This document shows positions 1 through 9,124 of a stretch of DNA of 64,000 nucleotides, piece after piece; position 1 is the stretch's first letter; every line of letters starts with the position of its first letter. The DNA comes from Alphaproteobacteria bacterium (GTDB taxonomy: Bacteria > Pseudomonadota > Alphaproteobacteria > Rickettsiales > SXRF01). The stretch is taken from NCBI GenBank assembly GCA_025362975.1, contig JANYES010000011.1, positions 1-64,000 of the forward strand, read 5' to 3'. The position numbers and the translations under genes are program-made. The notes under the pieces were generated by a model. It did not search any database and was not told where the DNA came from. It saw nothing but the letters and a program-made list of their open reading frames with translations.

Positions 1-17
1 CTTCGCGGGAATGACGA
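1..17. repeat. Partial copy of palindromic repeat element
   Basis: The first 16 bases (CTTCGCGGGAATGACG) are identical to the right end of the complete palindromic element at 12241-12347. The rest of this copy lies outside the window. It sits a few bases past the glmU stop codon, so the full hairpin could also act as a 3' end for glmU transcripts (inference). Confidence 0.7.
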
Positions 18-24
18 AAAAATA

Positions 25-1380
25 TTATTTTTTCTTTTTTAAGCGGAAGGCTTTGGCTTTGCCGGTCTTGTTGATTTGCGGCGCGCGGGCGATGGCCATG
101 GCGTCTTTCGCAACGTCAACGGTAATCACGCTGCCTGCACCGACCATTGCGCCTTCGCCTATCATTACTGGCGCAACGAGTGACGTGTTGGAGCCGATGG
201 AGGCGTTTTTCCCGATGGTGGTTTTGTATTTATTGGCCACGCCGTCGTAATTGCAGGTGATGGTGCCCGCGCCGATATTGGCGTCTTCGCCGACATCCGC
301 GTCGCCGATGTAGCTCAGGTGATTGGCTTTGGCGCCTTTGCCTAGTTTGGTTTGTTTGAGTTCGACGAAATTGCCGACATGAGCGCCCTGCCCTACGGTC
401 GTGCCGGGGCGCAGGCGGGCATAGGGCCCGACGATGGCTTGGGAAGCGACGGTGGCACCTTCGATGTGGCAGAAGGAACGGATTTCGACGTCATCGGCGA
501 TGGAAACGCCGGGGCCGAAGACGACGTGCGGATGGATGACGACGTCGGTGCCGAGTTTGGTGTCGGCGCTTAGGTAGACGGTGGCGGGGTCGATGAGCGT
601 GGCGCCGTTTTCCATTGCACGGGCGCGAAGGCGTTGCTGGATAATTTTTTCAGCATCGGCGAGCTGGGCGCGGCTGTTGACGCCCATCGCTTCGTCGACG
701 GCGATGGAAACCATCAAGGTTTTTAGTTTCTGGGCGGCGGCCATTTCAATGAGCGCGGTGAGGTAGTATTCGCCGGTGGCTTTCGAGGGTTTGAGCTTGG
801 GGAGGTTTTTGGCAAGGAACGCGGCGTCGAACGCCATGACACCTGCCCAGACATGGGTGATTTTCTTTTCGGCTGCGGTGGCATCTTTTTCTTCGACGAT
901 GCGTTCGACGAAAGGTTCGGTTTTCATGACCAGGCGGCCATATCCCGTGGGGGGATGCGGCTGCATGCCGAGCAGCGAGATGGCGACTTTATTCTTCTGG
1001 TGGGCGGTGAGTAGCGTGTTAATGGTTTCGGTGCTGATCATGGGGGTGTCGCCGTAGAGGACTAATACCATGCCGGGGTATGCTTTGAGGGCGGGCATGG
1101 CGCTGGCAACCGCGTTGCCGGTGCCGAGCTGTTTTTGCTGGACGGCGAGTTTGGCTTTAGGGGATTTGGCTAGCACGACGTGTTTGACGCTGTCCATGTG
1201 CGGGGCGATGACGACGATGGTGTGGTCGGGTTTTAGCGGGGCCACGGCGTCGAGCACATGGCAGACCATCGGTTGTCCGGTGAGCTTGTGCAGGACTTTG
1301 GGGAGTTTGGAGCGCATGCGCGTGCCCTGGCCTGCGGCGAGGATGATGGTCGAAAATTTGTACTTGTGCTGGTTTCCCAT
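25..1380 (-). CDS. glmU: Bifunctional GlmU: N-acetylglucosamine-1-phosphate uridyltransferase / glucosamine-1-phosphate acetyltransferase
   Basis: Cytoplasmic enzyme that makes UDP-GlcNAc, the precursor of peptidoglycan and lipid A, by acetylating GlcN-1-P and then transferring UMP. The 451-residue protein matches the family length. The nucleotidyltransferase signature LAAGQGTRMR is at residues 14-23 with the following Lys25. The C-terminal half (about 250-440) is a hexapeptide-repeat left-handed beta helix, including the NYDG segment typical of the acetyltransferase site. The open frame extends upstream to 1650, but that part is antisense to rmuC. The ATG at 1380 has an AAGGAT Shine-Dalgarno-like sequence and fits the family start. 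It is divergent from rmuC across 54 bp. Confidence 0.97.
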   Translation of the reverse strand: MGNQHKYKFSTIILAAGQGTRMRSKLPKVLHKLTGQPMVCHVLDAVAPLKPDHTIVVIAPHMDSVKHVVLAKSPKAKLAVQQKQLGTGNAVASAMPALKAYPGMVLVLYGDTPMISTETINTLLTAHQKNKVAISLLGMQPHPPTGYGRLVMKTEPFVERIVEEKDATAAEKKITHVWAGVMAFDAAFLAKNLPKLKPSKATGEYYLTALIEMAAAQKLKTLMVSIAVDEAMGVNSRAQLADAEKIIQQRLRARAMENGATLIDPATVYLSADTKLGTDVVIHPHVVFGPGVSIADDVEIRSFCHIEGATVASQAIVGPYARLRPGTTVGQGAHVGNFVELKQTKLGKGAKANHLSYIGDADVGEDANIGAGTITCNYDGVANKYKTTIGKNASIGSNTSLVAPVMIGEGAMVGAGSVITVDVAKDAMAIARAPQINKTGKAKAFRLKKKK

Positions 1381-1434
1381 AGGTCTAGAATCCTTATTTA
1401 GAGCTTTTATACTGCAAAAACAGGGGATTTTACA

Positions 1435-2736
1435 ATGGAATTCATCGCGTTCCTTCTGGTCGGCATTGCCGTCGGTTTCGCTATCGGGTATTTGCGAGGC
1501 AAGCAATTGCTGGCATCGGCCGTGTCGCGCGCATCGTATGATGCTCTGATGCAGGAAAAAGTTACGCTGGAAGCACGCGTGGCTGGGCTTGCAGAAAGCC
1601 GCAAGGAACTGGATGGAAAGCTGGAACAGCAGTCGCGCGAATCCTTGCAAAGCCGCGAGCGGGCGATTACGGCGGAGGCCGATAATAAGGCGTTGCAGAC
1701 GCGTTTAAAGGAACAGGCTGAACAGATGAAGGCAGAGTTCCAGAATACGGCGACTGGGTTGCTGGAACAGATGGGCACGAAGTTCAATAGCCAGTCGGAA
1801 AAACAGATCGGCGAATTACTGACGCCGCTGCGCGAGCGCTTGGGGGATTTCCAGAAAAATATCAGTGAATCGTTTGAGAAACAGGGCAAGGAACAACATA
1901 CGCTGAAGGCGGAAATTGAAAAAATCGTGTTGCAGACGGATACGCTGTCGAAGGCGCTGCGAGGCGATGTAAAAGCGCAAGGCAATTGGGGCGAAGTGAT
2001 GCTGGAGCGGATTCTTGAAGAATCGGGGCTGCGCAAAGATAGCGATTATGTATTGCAGGGAACGGATATGGGACTGGCGGCTGCTGACGGCTCGCGCCAG
2101 AGGCCGGATGTGATTATCAACCTGCCGGACGGGAAGCATTTGATCGTCGATGCGAAAGTGTCGCTGACGGCGTATGAGCGCTTCTGCGCGGAGACGCAAG
2201 ATGAGGCGCGGGAGTTGCATTTGCGGGAGTTTATTAAGTCGGTGAAGGCGCATGTGGTGGGGCTGGAGTCTCGGCGTTACCAGAATAATGATAAGCTTTC
2301 ATCGCCGGATTTTGTGCTGATGTTTATGCCGATTGAAGGGGCGTGGTCGCTGGCGGTGCAGTATGATCTGGAGCTGCATGCGTTTGCATGGGGCAAGGGT
2401 ATTGCGATTGTCAGCCCGACGACTTTGTTTACGACGTTGCGCACGGTGGCTTCGCTGTGGAGCATCGAGCGGCAGAATCGCAATACGCAGGAGATCGTGG
2501 CGACAGCGGCGAAGCTTTACGATAAGTTTGCCGATTTCACGAAGGATCTGGAAAATATCGGCACGCGCGTGCGCCAGACCCAGGATAGTTATGATGAGGC
2601 GGTCAAGAAACTATCCACCGGGCGCGGTAATGCCATGAAGTTGACGGAAGACATTAAACGGCTTGGGGTGCCTACGTCGAAAGCGCTGAAAATCGCCAGC
2701 AGCGAGGAAGATGCCGACGAACTTTCTGACGCGTAG
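1435..2736 (+). CDS. rmuC: DNA recombination protein RmuC
   Basis: RmuC-family protein of 433 residues. In E. coli, rmuC limits inversion at short inverted repeats; the domain is a predicted PD-(D/E)XK nuclease. One N-terminal membrane segment (about residues 2-20, ending YLRGK) is followed by a long coiled coil (about 30-160). The conserved core has GNWGEVMLERILEESGL and the nuclease-like RPDVIINLPDGKHLIVDAK. The gene is divergent from glmU, and its stop codon directly abuts the stop codon of the convergent sulfatase gene (2736/2737), so the two transcripts must overlap. The identification is firm; the exact biochemical activity of the family is not settled. Confidence 0.93.
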   Translation: MEFIAFLLVGIAVGFAIGYLRGKQLLASAVSRASYDALMQEKVTLEARVAGLAESRKELDGKLEQQSRESLQSRERAITAEADNKALQTRLKEQAEQMKAEFQNTATGLLEQMGTKFNSQSEKQIGELLTPLRERLGDFQKNISESFEKQGKEQHTLKAEIEKIVLQTDTLSKALRGDVKAQGNWGEVMLERILEESGLRKDSDYVLQGTDMGLAAADGSRQRPDVIINLPDGKHLIVDAKVSLTAYERFCAETQDEARELHLREFIKSVKAHVVGLESRRYQNNDKLSSPDFVLMFMPIEGAWSLAVQYDLELHAFAWGKGIAIVSPTTLFTTLRTVASLWSIERQNRNTQEIVATAAKLYDKFADFTKDLENIGTRVRQTQDSYDEAVKKLSTGRGNAMKLTEDIKRLGVPTSKALKIASSEEDADELSDA

Positions 2737-4119
2737 TTACATTTCGATGATGTATTTTCGCTCTTTGTGGGTAAGTTCACGCATGTATTGCATCGTATAG
2801 TTATGCGCCTCTTCGCTGGCGAGATTGGTCAGCTCGTGCGGGTCCTCAGTTAAGTCGTAGAGACATTCCTCTTCCATTTTGCCCTTTTTGTAATGCACAT
2901 ATTTCCATCTGGTGCCGCGGAAACCTTCGCAGGCGACGATGTTCTGCTTATCCCAGCCGGGGTGCTCATAGTAAAATCCTTCGCGCCACGGGGCGTCGGC
3001 GGCGGTTAGCAGCGGCAGGAGGCTGAGGCCCTGAATATGGCGCGAGGGTTTCATGGAAGCCATTTCGATGATGGTGGGGGCGATATCGATGTTGAGCGAT
3101 ATGGCGTCGATGCGCCCAGACGTGTAGCCCGGGAAATATTTGGGCGACGGGCGCACGACCAGCGGCACGCGGATGGATTCTTCATATATGCACCATTTGC
3201 CTTCCAGCCCGTGCTCGCCTTCGAGAAGCCCGTTATCGGAGGTGAAGATGACGCTGGTGTCGTCGTAACGGTTGTCTTCCTTGATTTTCTTAAGGATGGC
3301 GCCAATGGATTCGTCCATGCCGCTGATGAGGCGGTAGTAGTTGCGCATGGATTCCTGGAATTTAGCGTCGCTGTTGTAATCGGCGGCGGTGTATTTTTCG
3401 CGGTCGAACGACATTTTAAGCAGCTTGGGGATGGATTGGGACGCGTTGCGGCGGTCGCTATCGGCCCTTGGGATGGTGTCTTTAACATACATGTCCATGA
3501 AACGCGCTTGCGGCTGCATGGGCTCATGGGGGGCTTTGTAGCCGACGATGAGCATGAAAGGTTTATCACGCGGGGCGGTTTGCAGGAAGTGAAGCGCTTG
3601 CGTGGTGGTGATGTCGGTCAGGTGGGGCTGGTTTTTGTGGGGATAATAATTTTCCAGGTCGAAATAGCCGTTCCAGAAGTTAAACAGCTCTGTCGGTAGT
3701 TTGCCGCCCACGCCCCATTTGCCGACATAGCCGGTGTAATAATTGGTGTTGTGCATCATCTGGGGGAAGGAATGTTCGAGGCTGGAGGGGCGCATGGCGG
3801 TGTAGAAATCGTAGACGCGGTGGCGCACAGCGTAGTCGCCTGACATGATGCTGGCGCGGCTGATGGGGCAGACGGATGTGGTGACGAAATTGTTTTCGAA
3901 GACGTAGGACGATGCGGCCAACTCGTCGAGAACCGGGGTTTTGACGATTTTATTGCCCATGAAACCGGCGGCGTCGGAGCGCATGTCGTCGGCGATGAAC
4001 ACGATCACGTTGGGGCGGTGGCGGCGGCGTTCGCTGCGGATCATGTAACCGCCGAGGGTCGCCGCCCCGACGGCGGTGGCGCCTGCGCCTGCCAGGAATT
4101 TACGGCGGTTTATTTTCAC
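2737..4119 (-). CDS. Tat-exported sulfatase-family hydrolase
   Basis: Alkaline-phosphatase-superfamily sulfatase of 460 residues, starting at GTG. The N-terminus KINRRKFLAGAGA is a Tat signal, so the enzyme is likely periplasmic or anchored. Metal ligands appear in IADDMRSD (Asp44, Asp45) and TSDNGLLEGEHG. The catalytic segment reads SVCPISRASIMSG, with the formylglycine candidate at Cys84. The usual type I motif is C-x-P/A-x-R, but here +2 is Ile and a Pro sits at +1, so conversion by formylglycine-generating enzyme is uncertain. The substrate cannot be told. It lies 2 bp downstream of era on the same strand and may be co-transcribed with it. Confidence 0.85.
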   Translation of the reverse strand: MKINRRKFLAGAGATAVGAATLGGYMIRSERRRHRPNVIVFIADDMRSDAAGFMGNKIVKTPVLDELAASSYVFENNFVTTSVCPISRASIMSGDYAVRHRVYDFYTAMRPSSLEHSFPQMMHNTNYYTGYVGKWGVGGKLPTELFNFWNGYFDLENYYPHKNQPHLTDITTTQALHFLQTAPRDKPFMLIVGYKAPHEPMQPQARFMDMYVKDTIPRADSDRRNASQSIPKLLKMSFDREKYTAADYNSDAKFQESMRNYYRLISGMDESIGAILKKIKEDNRYDDTSVIFTSDNGLLEGEHGLEGKWCIYEESIRVPLVVRPSPKYFPGYTSGRIDAISLNIDIAPTIIEMASMKPSRHIQGLSLLPLLTAADAPWREGFYYEHPGWDKQNIVACEGFRGTRWKYVHYKKGKMEEECLYDLTEDPHELTNLASEEAHNYTMQYMRELTHKERKYIIEM

Positions 4120-4121
4120 GC

Positions 4122-5036
4122 TCAGCCTTTCTTGTACTCCAGGCCGAGAAGGCGGAAGCTTTCACTATCGTCTTTCCAGCCGGGGCGCACTTTGACGAAG
4201 AGAGTCAGATGCACTTTTTTTTCCGTCATGTATTCAAGTTCCTTGCGGGCGGCGATGCCGATATTCTTGATCATGCTGCCTTTGTCGCCGATGACGATTT
4301 TTTTTTGGCCTTCGCGCTGGACGGTGACGACCTGCGCGATTTTGATGGAAAGATCGGTTTCGTCCCACGACTCGGTTTCCACGAAGACAGAATAAGGCAA
4401 TTCCTGTTCCAATTTCATAAAGATTTTTTCGCGCGTGACTTCGGCGGCGAGCAGGCGCATGGAAATGTCGCTCATCTGGTCTTCGGGGTAGAGCCACGGG
4501 CCTTGGGGCATAAGGGCTGCGAGGTGGTGCTTCACGTCTTCGACACCGTCGCCTTTGAGGGCGGAGATCATGAAGATACGGTCGAAGGGCATGAGTTCGT
4601 TGCAGGCTTGGGCTAGGGTGAAGAGCGCGGTTTTTTCGATAGTGTCGATTTTGTTGATGGCGAGGCAGACGGGTTTTTTACAATTTTTGCTGAGCGTCTG
4701 GATAAGTTCTTTGATGCCGCCGCGAAGGCCCTGCTTGGCGTCGAGCATGAGCAATACGCTGTCGGCGTCGCCGATGCCGGACCATGCGGCTTGCACCATC
4801 GCTTTTTCGAATTTCTTCTCGGCGTTGAAAATGCCGGGCGTGTCGACGAAAATGAGCTGGGCGTCGTTGTAAACGCAGACGCCGCGAATGTTGAAGCGCG
4901 TGGTTTGCACTTTGGGGGTGACGATGGAGACTTTGCCGCCGACTAGGTTGTTGATGAGGGTGGATTTACCGGCGTTCGGCTCGCCGATGATGGCGACGAT
5001 GCCGCAGTGTTTATCAGTCATGGGGTGGTTATCCAT
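4122..5036 (-). CDS. era: GTPase Era
   Basis: Essential ribosome-assembly GTPase that binds 16S rRNA near its 3' end. G1 (GEPNAGKS, residues 18-25), G3 (DTPG) and G4 (NKID) are all present. The C-terminal KH domain carries GDKGSMIKNIGIAARKELE. The length is normal for the family (304 residues, or 299 if the second Met at 5021 is the start; neither start has a strong Shine-Dalgarno). It is the last gene of a lepB-rnc-era cluster, an order common in Proteobacteria, and is separated from rnc by 40 bp. Confidence 0.96.
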   Translation of the reverse strand: MDNHPMTDKHCGIVAIIGEPNAGKSTLINNLVGGKVSIVTPKVQTTRFNIRGVCVYNDAQLIFVDTPGIFNAEKKFEKAMVQAAWSGIGDADSVLLMLDAKQGLRGGIKELIQTLSKNCKKPVCLAINKIDTIEKTALFTLAQACNELMPFDRIFMISALKGDGVEDVKHHLAALMPQGPWLYPEDQMSDISMRLLAAEVTREKIFMKLEQELPYSVFVETESWDETDLSIKIAQVVTVQREGQKKIVIGDKGSMIKNIGIAARKELEYMTEKKVHLTLFVKVRPGWKDDSESFRLLGLEYKKG

Positions 5037-5076
5037 TTTACGTTGAAATATCTGGAGGGAAATGATGAGAGCATGG

Positions 5077-5745
5077 TCAGCTTACCTGTGAAAGGAGCTG
5101 TTCGAGCAGGAGCTTGGCGGCTTCCTGCTCCGCTGAGCGTTTTGGGGCGGCTTTGGCTTGGGTTGAGGCGTGGCCTTCGACGGTGACTTCGACGGTGAAG
5201 ATGGGGGCGTGGGCCGGGCCGGTGGTGCCGAGGATACGGTACTGGGGTATGGGAAGACCCCTGCCCTGTGCCCATTCTTGCAGCGATGTTTTAGCGTCCT
5301 TCGGGGCGAGATGGCTGCGGCTCGCGATGGTGGTCCAGCGGGGGATAATGAAGGCTTCGGCGGCTGGGAGACCGCCGTCGAGATAGAGGGCGCCGATGAC
5401 GGCTTCCATCGCGTCTTCTAGGTTGGAGGCGTTTTCGTTGCCTTTGACCTGTGTTTCGCTGGTGCCGATGATGAGTTCGGCGTTTAGTTCGAGGTCGCGG
5501 GCGACTTGCGTGAGGGTTTCACCGCGCACGAGGGCGGCGCGGCGGCGGGCGAGTTCGCCTTCTTTTTCGCCCGGGAACATGTCGTACAGGAGGCGTGAGA
5601 CGACGGCGCCTAGAATAGCGTCGCCTAGGAATTCAAGGCGCTGGTTGCTGGGCGCGTGGAGCACGCTTGGATGCGTAAGGGCGAGTGTGAGCAGGGTTTC
5701 ATCCCTGAAGCGGTAACCGATACGTGTCTGTAGCGCGTCGATCAT
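5077..5745 (-). CDS. rnc: Ribonuclease III
   Basis: Double-strand-specific endoribonuclease that processes rRNA precursors and structured mRNAs. The catalytic signature NQRLEFLGDAILG is near residue 38, the second metal-site segment DAMEAVIGALYLDGG follows, and a C-terminal double-stranded RNA-binding domain (about 150-222) ends the protein. The length of 222 residues is normal. The start codon overlaps the lepB stop as ATGA, so translation is probably coupled to lepB. Confidence 0.96.
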   Translation of the reverse strand: MIDALQTRIGYRFRDETLLTLALTHPSVLHAPSNQRLEFLGDAILGAVVSRLLYDMFPGEKEGELARRRAALVRGETLTQVARDLELNAELIIGTSETQVKGNENASNLEDAMEAVIGALYLDGGLPAAEAFIIPRWTTIASRSHLAPKDAKTSLQEWAQGRGLPIPQYRILGTTGPAHAPIFTVEVTVEGHASTQAKAAPKRSAEQEAAKLLLEQLLSQVS

Positions 5746-6512
5746 TCAATACGCTTTAGGAAACGGTCCGGGCGCATGGCGGAAAACCAGCTGGCGGGGT
5801 CGGAGAGTTTGGCGCTGCCGTCGGTGGAGAAGAAGATGATTTCAGCGCGGCCGACGAGGTTGGCTTCATCGACATAGCCCACGTCTTCGAGGAAGCGGCT
5901 GTCATGGGAATTGTCGCGGTTGTCGCCCATCATGAAGTAATGCTTGGGCGGCACGGTGTAGACCTGCGTGTCGTCGGCGATGCCGATTTTGTATTGCTTG
6001 AGAATGTGGATGATTTTGCCCTCGGGCAGGGTTTCGGAGAAGGCAGGCACGGATTTGATGTTGTTACGGTTTTCGTCGTCGGCGTAATCGCTGAGGCGAG
6101 TGCGCGGCAGGGGCTGGTCGTTGATGTAGACGATGCCTTCCCTGAGCTGGATTTTGTCGCCGGGCAGGCCTATCAGGCGCTTGATGAAATCGACATGGGG
6201 GTTCTGGGGGAAGCGGAAGACGACGACGTCGCCGCGTTTAGGCTGGTTAAATTCGGCCATGCGGCCTTCGAAGAGAGGGAGGCCGAGGGGGAAGGAATAG
6301 CGGCTGTAGCCATAGGAGTATTTGGAGACGAAGAGGTAGTCGCCGACCAGCAGAGTGTTTTTCATTGAACCGGTGGGGATGTGGAAGGGCTCGAAAAAGA
6401 AGCTGCGGAAGCCCATCGCGAGTAAGAAGGCGATGACGAGCGTGTAGAAATTGCTGACTAGGGCTGATCTTTTTTTCGTTTCAGGGGCTTGATCGGGGGC
6501 TTGTTCGGTCAT
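5742..6512 (-). CDS. lepB: Signal peptidase I
   Basis: Inner-membrane serine protease that removes signal peptides from secreted proteins. A membrane anchor lies at about residues 22-40. The catalytic Ser49 is in PTGSMKNTLL, and the general-base Lys is in FIKRLIGLPGDKI. The C-terminal box is MMGDNRDNSHDSR. The 256-residue length fits alphaproteobacterial LepB. It is the first gene of the lepB-rnc-era group; no acpS or pdxJ is seen upstream, unlike in several relatives. Confidence 0.96.
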   Translation of the reverse strand: MTEQAPDQAPETKKRSALVSNFYTLVIAFLLAMGFRSFFFEPFHIPTGSMKNTLLVGDYLFVSKYSYGYSRYSFPLGLPLFEGRMAEFNQPKRGDVVVFRFPQNPHVDFIKRLIGLPGDKIQLREGIVYINDQPLPRTRLSDYADDENRNNIKSVPAFSETLPEGKIIHILKQYKIGIADDTQVYTVPPKHYFMMGDNRDNSHDSRFLEDVGYVDEANLVGRAEIIFFSTDGSAKLSDPASWFSAMRPDRFLKRIE

Positions 6513-6656
6513 GTTCCATCATGGAAGGGGCGGTTTTTCAAGGTAGTATCTGTAACCGCAGATACAAAATTTCGCAACGAATAAAGCCAGCGGAATTAAA
6601 CATTTTTTAGCCATCGGCGAGTAGACTGCCAACACGGTAAAAAACACGAGGTGCAC

Positions 6657-7253
6657 ATGCAGAACAGCAGCCAGTCCCGCCCTACCCCTTACGCAGCGAC
6701 CCCGCTGGTGGATTTTAGAAAGTTACAGGAGCGTTATCAGTCAGTTAAACTGGCGGAACGCGCGCGGCTGGTGTTGATGGATGCCGATCCGGCGCTGAAG
6801 ATCGCTGAGGATATACTGATGAAGCTGGCCAGCAGCAATCCGGTTAAGCTGATGTTTGGCAAAATGCGCAAAAACGCCATGTTGGCGGGGAAAATGCGAC
6901 CCTCAGGGGCGCGGGATCTGATGATCGATTCTAGCAGCGATTTTGTTGCAGGGACGATTCGTAAGCTGGCCGCCTGGCGCAAGACGATGGAGCGGTTAGG
7001 GAGTGGCGAGGACGTGATTACGGTGGGCAGCCACGAGGCGATTGCGCCCAATAGCAAGCTGGCGCTGGCCATTGCGGGGAATGCCTGCGTGAGCAATTAT
7101 TTGTCGATTATCCAGCTGGCGCTGAATGAGCTGGTGCATACCGATAAGAAAAACGCGACGAGCTACCGCGCGGTGCTGTCGGATTTGCGACGCTCGGCGA
7201 CGGTGATAAGCGATTGCGAGAATGCTTCGGGGATTACGGAGCTGGCGGTTTAA
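6657..7253 (+). CDS. Hypothetical protein, helical, cytoplasmic
   Basis: I do not recognise this 198-residue protein. It has no signal peptide or membrane segment and looks mostly alpha-helical, with a basic central part (KLMFGKMRKNAMLAGKMR). The ATG at 6657 is preferred over the in-frame GTG at 6651, because GAGG stands five bases before the ATG. It is a lone plus-strand gene between the divergent lepB cluster and the convergent rpoN. Codon choice looks like that of its neighbours, so nothing points to recent transfer. Confidence 0.7.
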   Translation: MQNSSQSRPTPYAATPLVDFRKLQERYQSVKLAERARLVLMDADPALKIAEDILMKLASSNPVKLMFGKMRKNAMLAGKMRPSGARDLMIDSSSDFVAGTIRKLAAWRKTMERLGSGEDVITVGSHEAIAPNSKLALAIAGNACVSNYLSIIQLALNELVHTDKKNATSYRAVLSDLRRSATVISDCENASGITELAV

Positions 7254-7281
7254 GCATTCTTGTTTCCTGTTTTGCCTTCGT

Positions 7282-7306
7282 AATAAGGTGGGCGCGCCCA
7301 TTTTAT
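7282..7306 (+). terminator. Possible weak terminator of the 6657-7253 gene
   Basis: The 12-bp perfect palindrome TGGGCGCGCCCA, flanked by AATAAGG and TTTTATT, lies about 35 bp past the stop codon. Only a short stem with a CGCG loop can form, so this is a weak candidate. Confidence 0.35.
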
Positions 7307-7434
7307 TCACGGGAGATAATGGAAGGTGGTTAGTCTCCGCCACCTCGCCCCGATATGCGAGGATGGACTTGTTGCCGTGCACAGCAAGTTCAGTAAGCCA
7401 TGCGGGGCGATGGCCCGGAAGAGGGAAATTTCAG

Positions 7435-8919
7435 CTAGATCATTTCCAGTTTTAGGCGCTTGCGCTTCGGGGAGGACGGGATGTTGAGGGCTTCGCGGTA
7501 TTTGGCCACCGTGCGGCGGGCTACCGTGATGTTGCGCTCTTTGAGGCGGTCGACGATGTCATCGTCGGAGAGGATGGTGTCGGCGGTCTCTTGCACGATC
7601 ATTTCGCTGATGTAGTGTTTCACTGACTGGCTGGAGACGTCTTCGCCGCCGCCTTCGCTGCGGGCGAGCGCGGAAGTGAAGAAGTATTTCAGCTCGAACG
7701 TGCCGCGTGGGCAGATGAGGAATTTGCCGTTGGTGACGCGGCTAATGGTGCTTTCGTGGTAGCCGGTTTCGACGGCGATGGTTTTGAGGGTCATCGGTTT
7801 TAAATAGCGCACGCCGAGGCGGAAGAAAGCGTCCTGCTGTTTGACCAGTTCACCGGCGACTTTGAGCATGGTCTGCGCGCGTTGTTCGAGAGCGCGGACT
7901 AACCAGTTGGCGGAGCCGAACTGTTCGGTCAGGTATTGCTTGTCTTTGATATTGCGCGTTTCGGTGGTGATTTTTTTGTAGTAGCGCTTGTTGACCATGA
8001 CTTTGGGGAAATTGGCCATGTTCAGTTCGATGTGCCAGTTACCGTCGGGTAAGCGGCGCACGAAGATGTCGGGTTCCAGGACTTGCGAAGTGTCACGGAT
8101 GAAATCGCTGCCGGGCTTGGGGTTCAGCTCGCGGATTTCGCCGATCATTTCGCGAAGGTCGTCTTTGTCGACACCGCAGCGTTTTTTGAGTTCTTCGTAT
8201 TTGGAATCGGCCAGCAGTTGCAAATTGTCGAGGAGTGCCTGCATGGCGGGGTCGAGGCGGTTTTTGTCTTTGAGCTGGAGGGCGAGGCATTCGCTGAGCG
8301 AGCGAGCGAAGACGCCTGCCGGGTCGAAGGTTTGGAGCTGGGCGAGCACAAATTCGACTTCGGTGAGTTCGATGCCGAGGGCGGCGGAGACGGTTTTGAG
8401 GTCATCTTTAATGTAGCCTGCTTCGTCGACCATGTCGATCAGGTTGGCGGCGATGAGGCGCTTGATCGGGTCATGGATTTGCAGGTTGAGCTGTTCGATC
8501 AGGTGTTCGCGTAAGGAGATTTTGGCGGAGGGGTTGTCGTCGATGGTGCGGGTGTCTTCGTCGTCGAAGCTGCCGCCGGTGGTGCTTAGGGATTGTTCGT
8601 GGCGGAGATAGTCTTTTTCGATGTCGGAGCTATCGTCGGCGTAATTTGCGTCGTCGGCGTTGTAGGTGTCGTCACCGAAATCGGCTTCCTGCGGTTCGCC
8701 GCTGTCTTCGATCACCTCTTCGCGTGATTCGTCTTCGGCGGGTGGGGTGGTGAGGTCTTCTTCATCGAGGAAGGGGTTTTTTTCCAGCTCCTGCTCCACG
8801 AATGCCCTCAGCTCGAGCGAATTGCACTGGAGCAATTTGATCGACTGCTGCAAGGCCTGAGTCATGACTAATGACTGACCTTGGCGGAGTTCTAAGCGTG
8901 GGGAATGAGCAGTTTTCAT
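7435..8919 (-). CDS. rpoN: RNA polymerase sigma-54 factor
   Basis: Alternative sigma factor for -24/-12 promoters activated by AAA+ enhancer-binding proteins. The N-terminal glutamine-rich region I (LVMTQALQQSIKLLQ, about residues 17-31) binds core polymerase and activators. An acidic region II spans about 55-130. The core-binding and HTH regions follow, and the RpoN box ARRTVAKYREALNIPSS lies near the C-terminus. The length of 494 is typical. It lies downstream of lptB on the same strand after a 205-bp gap. The hpf and ptsN genes that often follow rpoN are not here. Confidence 0.97.
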   Translation of the reverse strand: MKTAHSPRLELRQGQSLVMTQALQQSIKLLQCNSLELRAFVEQELEKNPFLDEEDLTTPPAEDESREEVIEDSGEPQEADFGDDTYNADDANYADDSSDIEKDYLRHEQSLSTTGGSFDDEDTRTIDDNPSAKISLREHLIEQLNLQIHDPIKRLIAANLIDMVDEAGYIKDDLKTVSAALGIELTEVEFVLAQLQTFDPAGVFARSLSECLALQLKDKNRLDPAMQALLDNLQLLADSKYEELKKRCGVDKDDLREMIGEIRELNPKPGSDFIRDTSQVLEPDIFVRRLPDGNWHIELNMANFPKVMVNKRYYKKITTETRNIKDKQYLTEQFGSANWLVRALEQRAQTMLKVAGELVKQQDAFFRLGVRYLKPMTLKTIAVETGYHESTISRVTNGKFLICPRGTFELKYFFTSALARSEGGGEDVSSQSVKHYISEMIVQETADTILSDDDIVDRLKERNITVARRTVAKYREALNIPSSPKRKRLKLEMI

Positions 8920-9124
8920 GCAAGAATCATACCATTGAAATGACTAAGAATTCGTTAACGACTCTTATACAGTGCATTATAAACGATAATTTGATGTTCT
9001 AAGTTGGGGCAGATGGTGGGTATCCTAGGCTGGCCTTGCCTATTTTACCACCAGAAATAAGCGCAATTGTGCAATTCGTGACCACTCCGGGCACAGCTCT
9101 AGGAAAAACATGCCAGACTGAACA

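Noticed and set aside
3037-3699. 220-codon open frame on the plus strand inside the sulfatase gene
   Set aside because: It is an antisense shadow: G+C-rich codon bias of the real minus-strand gene leaves the complementary frame open; the sequence is low-complexity Val/Gly/Asp with no family resemblance.
6024-6031. GGGCAGGG on the plus strand inside lepB as evidence against KOPS polarity
   Set aside because: It is a single site against fifteen in the other orientation; occasional reversed copies are expected, so I keep the skew finding but record the exception.
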